Shown in pieces: positions 34,889 to 41,827 of a DNA stretch of 64,000 nt. Position 1 is the first letter of the stretch. Each line of letters starts with the position of its first letter. Location of the stretch: the NCBI RefSeq assembly GCF_002209535.1, contig NZ_NJIG01000006.1, positions 186,001-250,000 on the forward strand, read 5' to 3'. The notes below the pieces were generated by a model. That model did not search any database, had not been told where the DNA came from, and was given only the letters and a program-made list of their open reading frames with translations. Source of the DNA: Achromobacter marplatensis. Lineage in GTDB: Bacteria > Pseudomonadota > Gammaproteobacteria > Burkholderiales > Burkholderiaceae_B. The position numbers and the translations under genes were made by a program.

Positions 34889-34926
34889 GCAAGCTCCACG
34901 GCCGTCTCCAGCAGTGCCGCCGGAGC

Positions 34927-34943
34927 CTTAAAGAATTATTAAA
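34927..34943. promoter_or_regulatory. PmrA/QseB-like box
   Basis: The half-sites CTTAAA and ATTAAA are spaced by 5 bp (11-bp period), the arrangement bound by OmpR-type regulators of the PmrA/QseB group. It lies in the 131-bp region between the divergent response regulator and mipA-like genes, closer to the regulator. It stands out as an AT-rich island in GC-rich DNA. Confidence 0.5.
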
Positions 34944-35019
34944 AGATGCTCAGGACAATGCAGGCCAAGCCCGGGGGCGGTCGCCCACGGCCATTGTCAT
35001 AGAACGGAAGGAAGCCCTG

Positions 35020-35784
35020 ATGCGGATGGGTATATTAGCAAGAGGCGTCTTCGCGGGCGCGGTTTTCAGTGCAGCTGGCGCCGCCTCTGCGCAAAGCACA
35101 AACTTCATCGGATTGGGGGTCGGAGCGGTCCCCGTTTATGAGGGTTCCCGCGAGTACCGGGCGCTGCCGGTTCCGCTGATCAACTATCAATCGGGCAATT
35201 TCTTCATCACGCCGCGCATGGGCCTGCCGGCGATGGGACTGAAGACGTCGCTGGCCTCCGACCTGGACGCGGGCGTTTTCGTGGGGATGAGCCTGGGGCG
35301 CAAGGCCGATGACGCCGACCGCTTGAAGGGGCTGGACGACATCAAGTTCCACGGCGCCTACGGCGCTTATGTGGAGTGGCGGCCGGGCCGGTATTCGCTG
35401 GGGGCCGGCTACAAGCAGGCGGCGCGCAGCGGCTACGGCGGCACGTTGGAGCTGCGCGCATCGTACGCCGCGCTGATGACCGAGCAGCACAACGTGCAGG
35501 TCGGCGTCCGCACCGAATGGGCCAACAGCGACTACATGCAGACCTGGTTCGGCGTGACGCCGTCGCAGGCCGCACGTAGCCGCGAAGGCTTGTCGACCTA
35601 TTCGCCGTCTTCAGGCTTCAAGTCGGCGGGCATCTACACGACGTGGTCGTACCGCATCAACCCCAGCTGGAGCACGGTGTCCACGATCGGGGTCAATACC
35701 TTGCTGGGAGATGCGCGGGATAGCCCGCTGACGGAACGCAAGGCCAACGTGTTCGGCTCGGTGGGGGTGGCGTACCGCTTCTGA
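35020..35784 (+). CDS. MipA/OmpV-family outer-membrane protein
   Basis: A signal peptide (to about residue 24, ending ASA) precedes a beta-barrel of the MipA/OmpV family: NFIGLGVGAVPVYEGSREYRALPVPLINY at the start, alternating hydrophobic strands, and a terminal aromatic residue (VGVAYRF) as in outer-membrane proteins. GGAAGG lies upstream of the ATG. MipA scaffolds peptidoglycan enzymes in E. coli, but many homologues are simply regulated porin-like proteins. The divergent two-component operon probably controls it. Confidence 0.9.
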   Translation: MRMGILARGVFAGAVFSAAGAASAQSTNFIGLGVGAVPVYEGSREYRALPVPLINYQSGNFFITPRMGLPAMGLKTSLASDLDAGVFVGMSLGRKADDADRLKGLDDIKFHGAYGAYVEWRPGRYSLGAGYKQAARSGYGGTLELRASYAALMTEQHNVQVGVRTEWANSDYMQTWFGVTPSQAARSREGLSTYSPSSGFKSAGIYTTWSYRINPSWSTVSTIGVNTLLGDARDSPLTERKANVFGSVGVAYRF

Positions 35785-35807
35785 CGCGAGGGGATGAACG
35801 GCGGGGG

Positions 35808-35837
35808 ATCGGGGCGTATCGGGGCGGATCGGGGCGG
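35808..35837. repeat. 10-bp direct repeat, three copies
   Basis: Three consecutive copies of ATCGGGGCG(T/G), exactly one helical turn each, lie between the mipA-like gene and the DyP peroxidase gene, directly before a promoter/operator candidate. They may be a regulator array or a slippage product. Confidence 0.6.
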
Positions 35838-35844
35838 ATATTCA

Positions 35845-35868
35845 GGCGGAACAGATACAATTTCCGCC
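35845..35868. promoter_or_regulatory. Operator candidate overlapping the DyP promoter
   Basis: Perfect 7-bp arms GGCGGAA and TTCCGCC are separated by 10 bp that include a -10-like TACAAT (35856-35861). The site ends 36 bp before the peroxidase ATG. A repressor bound here would block transcription of that gene. The -35 region is poor, which suits an activated or regulated promoter. Confidence 0.45.
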
Positions 35869-35904
35869 AGAATTTCCGTCATCACGTCCTGAAGATCCGA
35901 TCCC

Positions 35905-36906
35905 ATGCCTGACTTTCCGCCCGAACCTCAAGCCGTCCACAGTCCCCCTACGCGTCACGCGATATTCATCGTCGCCACGCTGAACCCCGGCGCGGCCGCC
36001 GCCGAAACCGTCCGCGGCTGGTGCGCCGGCGTGGCCACGCTGACGCGCACCGTCGGCACGCGTTCGCCGCAAGAGAACCTGTCGTGCGTCTGTGCATTCG
36101 GGTCCGACGCCTGGGACGCGCTGTTCGGCCAGCCGCGGCCCACGGGCCTGCATCCTTTCCGCGTGTTCGGCGAGGGCACGCGCGTGGCCGTGTCCACGCC
36201 GGGCGATCTGCTGCTGCACATCCGCGCGGATTCCATGGACCTTTGTTTTGAATTGGCGACCTTGCTGGTCAACGGCCTGGGCGATGCGGTGACCGTGGTT
36301 GATGAAGTCCATGGCTTTCGCTACTTCGACCGGCGCGCCATCATCGGTTTTGTCGACGGCACTGAAAATCCCGAAGGGCGCGAGGCCGTCAATTTCACCG
36401 TGATCGGCGATGAAGACGCCGAATTCGCCGGCGGCAGCTACGTCCTGGTGCAGAAGTACCTGCACGACATGACGGGCTGGAACGCGCTGACCGTGGAGAA
36501 CCAGGAAGGCATCATTGGCCGCCACAAGCTGTCGAACGTGGAACTGGACGACGACATCAAGCCGACCTCTTCTCATAGCGCCTTGACGACGCTGGAAGAG
36601 AACGGGCAGGAAGTGAAGATCCTGCGCGACAACATGCCCTTCGGCCGTGCGGGCGTGGGCGAGTTCGGCACGTACTTCATCGGCTATGCGCGTTCGCCCG
36701 CCCCGATCGAACAGATGCTTGAGAACATGTTCGTGGGCCGCCCGGCGGGCAATTACGACCGCCTGTTGGACTACAGCCGCGCGGTGACGGGCAGCCTGTT
36801 CTTCGTGCCGTCCGCCGAACTGCTGGAAGACTTGGAAACGCGCGCGGTCCGTGCAGAAGCGCCGCAGCAGGCGACGACAGCGACGACCTCTCCTTCGATC
36901 GCTTGA
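35905..36906 (+). CDS. DyP-type haem peroxidase (YfeX-like, class B)
   Basis: A 333-residue dye-decolorizing peroxidase. The GFVDGTENPEG motif holds distal D151, the proximal haem ligand is H224 in KPTSSHS, and distal Arg is R241 in ILRDNMPFG. There is no signal peptide, so it is cytoplasmic or packaged; the Ala/Thr-rich C-terminal tail of about 25 residues could be an encapsulin-type targeting extension, but no encapsulin gene is adjacent. It oxidises dyes, porphyrinogens or phenols with H2O2. A large hairpin follows the stop codon directly. Confidence 0.93.
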   Translation: MPDFPPEPQAVHSPPTRHAIFIVATLNPGAAAAETVRGWCAGVATLTRTVGTRSPQENLSCVCAFGSDAWDALFGQPRPTGLHPFRVFGEGTRVAVSTPGDLLLHIRADSMDLCFELATLLVNGLGDAVTVVDEVHGFRYFDRRAIIGFVDGTENPEGREAVNFTVIGDEDAEFAGGSYVLVQKYLHDMTGWNALTVENQEGIIGRHKLSNVELDDDIKPTSSHSALTTLEENGQEVKILRDNMPFGRAGVGEFGTYFIGYARSPAPIEQMLENMFVGRPAGNYDRLLDYSRAVTGSLFFVPSAELLEDLETRAVRAEAPQQATTATTSPSIA

Positions 36907-36908
36907 AT

Positions 36909-36943
36909 GTAGCGTCGGGTGCCGCTCCGGCACTTGACGCTAC
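36909..36943. terminator. Long hairpin directly after the DyP gene
   Basis: A 16-bp stem (outer GTAGCGTC/GACGCTAC, inner GTGCCG/CGGCAC, joined by two G-U pairs in the rightward RNA) with a 3-nt loop starts 3 bp after the stop codon. No U-run follows, so it may act as a transcript-stabilising 3' structure or Rho-assisted terminator. It separates the peroxidase from the peptide locus. Confidence 0.6.
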
Positions 36944-37199
36944 CCGTAGATAGTCATTGATCGGCGCCAACGCTGCCCTGCCGCGCGCCCCGGATGCGGG
37001 GCGGTAGTGCCCCTGTATCAGGCATCTACGACTAAAGACCGATGCGCTCATACCTGTGCGTTGCTACTGTTCTCCCCGAGCAGTTCAGCGAATTGGGCTC
37101 TGGATTTCCGTTGGCTTTGCAAGACGGCGAGAGCCGGGCGCCTGTGGCTGCTCGGCCGATGCCGGCACGGACTCCTTTGCCGGCAAGCAGGAGATACCT
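36944..37199 (+). promoter_or_regulatory. Leader region of the double-glycine peptide locus
   Basis: This 256-bp non-coding stretch must hold the promoter of the peptide and exporter genes. I found no good sigma-70 match. It contains a 7-bp stem CGCCCCG/CGGGGCG with a GATG loop (36986-37003). The frame at 37042 here shows no homology or export signal and is treated as noise. Confidence 0.4.
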
Positions 37200-37394
37200 A
37201 TGCAGAAAACCACTCAACCGGATCCATCGGACAAGGCATCGGACGTTACCGTCCAGCCCCTGACCGCGGCAGAGATCCAGCAGGTCAGCGGCGGCGTCGG
37301 GCCGAATCGCTCCCCGGGCGTGGTGGCTCGGACGCCCGCCTCGCAGGCTAGCCGCGGGGCCGCTGCGCCCGGCAAGACCATCTACTGCAGCTGA
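37200..37394 (+). CDS. Double-glycine leader peptide A (microcin/bacteriocin-like precursor)
   Basis: A 64-residue precursor with AGGAG 7 bp before the ATG. Its leader of 32 residues ends LTAAEIQQVSGG and fits the C39-peptidase consensus: hydrophobics at -4 (V), -7 (I) and -12 (L), Glu at -8, GG at -2/-1. The predicted 32-residue core starts VGPNRSPG and ends GKTIYCS. It has four basic and no acidic residues, four Pro, four Gly and one Cys. It could be an antimicrobial peptide or a signal; no homologue is known to me. The second peptide gene follows 45 bp downstream, then the export genes. Confidence 0.82.
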   Translation: MQKTTQPDPSDKASDVTVQPLTAAEIQQVSGGVGPNRSPGVVARTPASQASRGAAAPGKTIYCS

Positions 37395-37439
37395 CCCGGA
37401 AATCGCGAACCGCAATGGTGCGCTTGAACAGGAGTTCCA

Positions 37440-37631
37440 ATGGAAAAGACCGACAATCTGGCGTCTCTCGATAACGCCGCAGAAGAAAAAATCCAGCCGC
37501 TGAGCGAGACCGAGGTCCAGGACGTGAGCGGGGGCGCTGGCGGCGGCAAACCCAACATCGTCCTCAAGATGTCGGGCGCTCCCGGCGCCCCGGCCGGACT
37601 TGGCACCGGTCGTCAGCCCTATTTCAAATGA
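37440..37631 (+). CDS. Double-glycine leader peptide B (microcin/bacteriocin-like precursor)
   Basis: A 63-residue paralogue of peptide A with AGGAG before the ATG. The leader is again exactly 32 residues, ends LSETEVQDVSGG, and has E-8, V-4, V-7 and L-12. It is strongly acidic (eight acidic, two basic residues). The 31-residue core starts AGGGKPNIVLK and ends GRQPYFK. It has four basic and no acidic residues, eight Gly, four Pro and no Cys. Conserved leaders with diverged cores suggest a two-component peptide product or two separate ones. The adaptor gene follows within 80 bp. Confidence 0.82.
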   Translation: MEKTDNLASLDNAAEEKIQPLSETEVQDVSGGAGGGKPNIVLKMSGAPGAPAGLGTGRQPYFK

Positions 37632-37708
37632 CCTGAGCCGGGACTGCAACCTTGAATCGCGGCGGCCTGGCCGTCGCGCTTTTTTCAATTGTCTTCGGCC
37701 TCGATCCG

Positions 37709-38956
37709 ATGTCGCTCTATCGCAAACAGGCGCTTGCCGCGCAACGTTCCGTCGGGCTGGGTGACATCGTCCTGATCCGGCCGGTGTCGTTCGCGCTCGT
37801 CACCGCCGTGTTGGGCGGCTTCGTGCTGGCCGTGTGCCTGTTCCTGGCGTTTGGCAGCTATACCAAGCGCGCCACCGTCAGCGGCCAGCTTGCGCCGGAC
37901 ACGGGTCTGCTCAAACTCTACGTGCCGCAGGCCGGGGTGGTGCTGGAGCGTCCGGTCCACGAGGGCCAGCACGTCAATGCAGGCGACGTGTTGTACGTGG
38001 TGTCGGGCGACCAGCAAAGCGCGCTGGGTGACACGCAAGAAGCCATCAGCGGGCAGATACGGCAGCGCGAAGACAGCCTGCGCCTGGCCCGCCAGAAGAC
38101 ATTGCTGCTGCAGCAAAGCGAGCATGACACCCTGGCGGCCGGCATTGGCGGCTTGACGTCGCAATTGGCGGCGATAGACAGCCAGATCGCCGGCCAGCGC
38201 AGCCGGATCAAACTGGCCGAGGACAGCGCCCAGCGTTATCGGAATTTGATGGAAAAGGGCTATCTGTCGCCCGAAGAGTCCGACCAGAAGCGGGCCGAGC
38301 TGCTGGAGCAGCGCAACCAGTTGCAGGCCCTGCTGCGCGACCGAATCGGCATCGCCATGGACCTGTCCAACCGGAAAGCCACGCTGGCGGACCTGACCCT
38401 GCGCCAGCAGAACCAGCTGGCGCAGCTGGACCGCGACCTGGCCGGCGTGGCGGTGGACCTGACCCAGAGCGAAGCCAAGCGGCGCATCGTCGTCACGGCG
38501 CCGCAATCGGGCGTGCTGACCGCTGTGACGGCCGAGGTGGGGCAGGCGGTGGATACCCGGCGTCCGTTGGCCGCCATCGTGCCCGACGGCGCCAAGCTGC
38601 TGGTGGAGTTGCTGGCGCCCAGCCGCGCAGTGGGCTTCGTGGCGCCGGGCGATGCCGTGCTGATCCGCCTGGCCGCCTATCCGTACCAGACCTTCGGCCA
38701 GCAGCGTGGGGTGGTTCAGACCGTGACGCGCAGCGCGTTGCCGGAAGGGCAGATGAACGACGGTGCCGCGGCGCAGGGCGATAAGGAATCGATGTACCGG
38801 ATCACCGTGTCGCTGGAGGCACCCGTGCGCGGGCCGCAGGGCCAAACGCTGGCATTGCGGCCCGGCATGCGGCTGGATGCGGATTTGCTTCAGCAGACGC
38901 GCCCCTTGTACCAATGGGCATTCGATCCTGCCTACCGATTGTCGGGGAAATTGTGA
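37709..38956 (+). CDS. HlyD/CvaA-type periplasmic adaptor (membrane fusion protein)
   Basis: From the ATG at 37709 it begins MSLYRKQALAAQR, the usual start of CvaA-like adaptors (415 aa); a TTG at 37652 would add 19 residues. One TM helix (about residues 27-50) is followed by a lipoyl half-motif, a Gln/Leu-rich coiled coil (about 110-265), the second lipoyl half, and a beta-barrel domain. It should link the inner-membrane exporter to a TolC-like outer-membrane channel, which is not encoded here. It ends 2 bp before the exporter ATG, indicating tight coupling. Confidence 0.92.
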   Translation: MSLYRKQALAAQRSVGLGDIVLIRPVSFALVTAVLGGFVLAVCLFLAFGSYTKRATVSGQLAPDTGLLKLYVPQAGVVLERPVHEGQHVNAGDVLYVVSGDQQSALGDTQEAISGQIRQREDSLRLARQKTLLLQQSEHDTLAAGIGGLTSQLAAIDSQIAGQRSRIKLAEDSAQRYRNLMEKGYLSPEESDQKRAELLEQRNQLQALLRDRIGIAMDLSNRKATLADLTLRQQNQLAQLDRDLAGVAVDLTQSEAKRRIVVTAPQSGVLTAVTAEVGQAVDTRRPLAAIVPDGAKLLVELLAPSRAVGFVAPGDAVLIRLAAYPYQTFGQQRGVVQTVTRSALPEGQMNDGAAAQGDKESMYRITVSLEAPVRGPQGQTLALRPGMRLDADLLQQTRPLYQWAFDPAYRLSGKL

Positions 38957-38958
38957 CC

Positions 38959-41127
38959 ATGCTTGAACGCCTGACGCTGGGCGTCAAACGGCGGGTGCCC
39001 AGGCTCCTGCAAACCGAAGCCGCTGAATGCGGCCTGGCCTGCGTGGGCATGGTGGCCGGTTTTCATGGGCATCATCAAAGCCTGGCCAGCCTGCGCGGCC
39101 GTTTCCCCGTGTCGCTCAAAGGCGCCACGCTGGCAACGCTGATCCACGTGGCCGGCCAACTTGGGCTGGCATCCAGGCCGGTCAAGGCGGGCCTGGGGGC
39201 GCTCAGCAAACTGAAGTTGCCTTGCATCCTGCATTGGGAATTCAACCACTTCGTGGTGCTGACCGACATCAATGCGCGGTCGGCCACGCTGATCGATCCG
39301 GCCTCTGGTATCCGCAAATGCACCAACAGCGAGCTGTCGGCGTCCTACACCGGCGTGGCGTTGGAGCTTTGGCCCACGCCGGACTTCGTGACGGCCAACG
39401 AAAACAAGCCGGTCCGGCTGCGCGAACTGACGGGGCGCGTCACGGGTCTGGGGGCGGCGTTCTTGCAAGTGATGCTGCTGGCGCTGGCGCTGGAAGTGCT
39501 GACGGTGGTTCAGCCGTTCTTTCTGCAATGGGTCGTGGACCACGTGCTGAACACCGGTGACCGCGACTTGCTGACCACGTTGGCGCTGGCCTTCGGCCTG
39601 TTGATGGTGATGCTGCAGCTGACGTCGGTTGCGCGTAGCTGGATGCTGATGTTCATGGGCACGACGCTGAACCTGCAATGGCGCAGCAATGTCTTCACGC
39701 ACCTGCTCCGGCTACCGGTCAGCTATTTCGAAAAGCGGCACCTGGGCGACATCGTGTCGCGCTTCGGCGCCATCGACACCATTCAGCGCACCGTCACCAC
39801 GTCGTTCCTCGAGGCCCTGCTGGATGGCATCGTCATGGTGATCACGCTGGTGCTGATGTTCCTGTACAGCCCGCCGCTGGCGTGGATCGCCGTGGGCGCC
39901 ATGACGCTGTACGGCTTGGCGCGCTGGTCGGGCTATGCGTCGCTGCGCTATGCCACCGAAGAGCACATCATCCATGCTGCAAAAGAGCAGTCGCACTTTC
40001 TGGAAACGGTGCGCGGGGTCAAGGCCATCAAGCTGTTCCAGCATCAGAACGACCGGCGTTCGCGTTGGCTGGCGTTGCTGGTCAACGAAATCAACGCGGA
40101 TCTGCGCGTGCAGAAATGGGCGCTGTTCTTTCGGACCTTCAACGGCCTGCTGTTCGGGCTGTCGTCGATCGCGATTCTGTGGCTGGGGGCGCGGCTGGTG
40201 CTGGACGGGCAGTTCACCGTGGGCGCCTTGCTGGCATTCATCGTCTATAAAACCTTGTTCGACAAGCGCGTGGCGGCGCTGCTGGACAAGTTCGTGGAAG
40301 TGAAGATGCTGCGGCTGCAAGGCGAGCGCCTGGCCGACATCGTGCGCGAGGCGCCGGAGCCCATCGACGAGATGCCGCGGGCGGACGGCGCCGTGACGCG
40401 CTCGCCGGCCATCGAAGTGCGCAATCTGCGCTTTCGCTATAGCCCTCAAGAGCCGTATGTGCTGGATGGCATCAGCCTGCGCATCGAGCCTGGCGAATCC
40501 GTCGCCATCACTGGGCCGTCCGGGGGTGGCAAGACGACCCTGATCAACATCCTGCTGGGCATCCTGACGCCGACCGAAGGCGAGGTGCTGGTCGATGGCG
40601 TGGCCGTGCGCGGGATGGGCGCGGCCGCCCTGCGCAGGATGGCCGGCACCGTGTTGCAGGACGATGTGCTGTTCGCCGGGTCCATCGGCGAGAACATCAG
40701 TTTCTTCGACCCGCAGTACGATCCCGACCGCGCCAGGGAGTGCGCGGAAATCGCCGCCATCCACGACGACATCTGCGCGATGCCCATGGGCTACAACACG
40801 TTGGTGGGCGACATGGGAACGGTGCTGTCCGGTGGGCAGAAGCAACGCGTGTTGCTTGCGCGCGCGCTGTACAAGCAGCCGGCGATGCTGTTCCTGGACG
40901 AGGCGACCAGCCATCTGGACATCACGCGGGAACGGGTGGTCAACATGGCCATCTCCCGCCTGAACATGACGCGGGTGATCGTGGCGCACCGGCCCGACAC
41001 CATCGCCGCGGCGGGACGCGAAATCGCGCTCGCAGGCGGCAAGATCGCCTCGGACGGCGGTGCGCTCAGGTCGGCTTGCCGAACACGCCGCCGCGCCGAG
41101 CCACAAGTGTCGCCTGTGTTCGATTAA
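38959..41127 (+). CDS. C39-peptidase-containing ABC exporter (CvaB type)
   Basis: A 722-residue fusion of protease, permease and ATPase. The C39 domain has catalytic C24 in QTEAAECGLAC, oxyanion Q18, H97 in FNHFVVL and D113 in LIDPASG, all present. A six-helix transmembrane domain spans about 155-430. The nucleotide-binding domain shows Walker A GPSGGGKTTL, signature LSGGQKQRVLLARAL and Walker B MLFLDEATSHLD. It should cleave the leaders of peptides A and B after GG and export the cores through the adaptor and a TolC homologue. The frame at 38914 adds 15 residues inside the adaptor gene and is rejected. Its last 62 bp overlap the convergent response regulator gene. Confidence 0.94.
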   Translation: MLERLTLGVKRRVPRLLQTEAAECGLACVGMVAGFHGHHQSLASLRGRFPVSLKGATLATLIHVAGQLGLASRPVKAGLGALSKLKLPCILHWEFNHFVVLTDINARSATLIDPASGIRKCTNSELSASYTGVALELWPTPDFVTANENKPVRLRELTGRVTGLGAAFLQVMLLALALEVLTVVQPFFLQWVVDHVLNTGDRDLLTTLALAFGLLMVMLQLTSVARSWMLMFMGTTLNLQWRSNVFTHLLRLPVSYFEKRHLGDIVSRFGAIDTIQRTVTTSFLEALLDGIVMVITLVLMFLYSPPLAWIAVGAMTLYGLARWSGYASLRYATEEHIIHAAKEQSHFLETVRGVKAIKLFQHQNDRRSRWLALLVNEINADLRVQKWALFFRTFNGLLFGLSSIAILWLGARLVLDGQFTVGALLAFIVYKTLFDKRVAALLDKFVEVKMLRLQGERLADIVREAPEPIDEMPRADGAVTRSPAIEVRNLRFRYSPQEPYVLDGISLRIEPGESVAITGPSGGGKTTLINILLGILTPTEGEVLVDGVAVRGMGAAALRRMAGTVLQDDVLFAGSIGENISFFDPQYDPDRARECAEIAAIHDDICAMPMGYNTLVGDMGTVLSGGQKQRVLLARALYKQPAMLFLDEATSHLDITRERVVNMAISRLNMTRVIVAHRPDTIAAAGREIALAGGKIASDGGALRSACRTRRRAEPQVSPVFD

Positions 41128-41701
41128 GCACGCCCAGCGTGGCCAGGATGGCCGACACATGCGTCTTGACGGTCTTCTCCGTCATGTTCAGCCGTTCGGA
41201 TATTTCCTTGTTGCGCAGGCCATCGCAGATCAACCGCAAGACTTCGCTTTGCCGCGGCGTCAGGGTGCGCAACAGGGCGGCGTCATCAGGCGAACGCGGC
41301 GGCGTGCCTCCGGCAGACGGGATGCGAGGCGCATCCGCCGCATTGATCGCTTCCAGGGCAGCGGTCAGCGCCTGGCAACTGGCGGATTTGTTCAGGAACC
41401 CCCGCGCGCCGGCCTCCATGGCGCGGCGTTCGTCATCGGGATCCTGCGAGGCGGACAGCACCAGCACCCGCAGTTGCGCACGCCGCTGGCGCAGGCGCTT
41501 CAAGAGCTCCGCACCGGCCATGTCCGGCAGGTAGTAATCCATGATGACGTTGCCGATGTCGGCATGGCGGTCCAAGAGCGCCAGTGCCTCCTGGCCGCTG
41601 GCGGCGGGGTGCACCGCCAGCGTGGGCATGGCGTGCGCCAGCGCCATGACCAGCGCCTCGCGGAACATGGCGTGGTCGTCGATAAGCAGTACGGCGTTCA
41701 T
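41066..41701 (-). CDS. NarL/LuxR-family response regulator B
   Basis: A receiver domain with D55 in VIMDYYLPDM is joined to a LuxR HTH (about 145-205; LTPRQSEVLRLICDGLRNKEISERL). At 211 residues the length is normal. It lies 126 bp after the histidine kinase on the same strand and its end overlaps the exporter gene by 62 bp in convergent orientation. It is a likely partner of that kinase. Whether it controls the peptide locus is not visible from sequence. Confidence 0.92.
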   Translation of the reverse strand: MNAVLLIDDHAMFREALVMALAHAMPTLAVHPAASGQEALALLDRHADIGNVIMDYYLPDMAGAELLKRLRQRRAQLRVLVLSASQDPDDERRAMEAGARGFLNKSASCQALTAALEAINAADAPRIPSAGGTPPRSPDDAALLRTLTPRQSEVLRLICDGLRNKEISERLNMTEKTVKTHVSAILATLGVLNRTQATLVARRGGVFGKPT

Positions 41702-41827
41702 TCGACGTCTCCGTCCGAGGGTTTTTCTGCCGCGTCTTGCAGCAGGGCGGCCAGATCGGATCGTTGTATTCCTCGCGCAGGATGGGCCTGTACCGGGAGG
41801 ACCCCCGGTTCGGAACGTGGGCGGATT

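Noticed and set aside
36709-36906. Encapsulin cargo peptide at the DyP C-terminus
   Set aside because: The tail is Ala/Thr-rich without the usual hydrophobic targeting motif, and no encapsulin gene is present.
37042-37263. 73-codon frame overlapping the first peptide gene
   Set aside because: No export signal or family pattern; it overlaps the peptide start in another frame and lacks a clear ribosome site.
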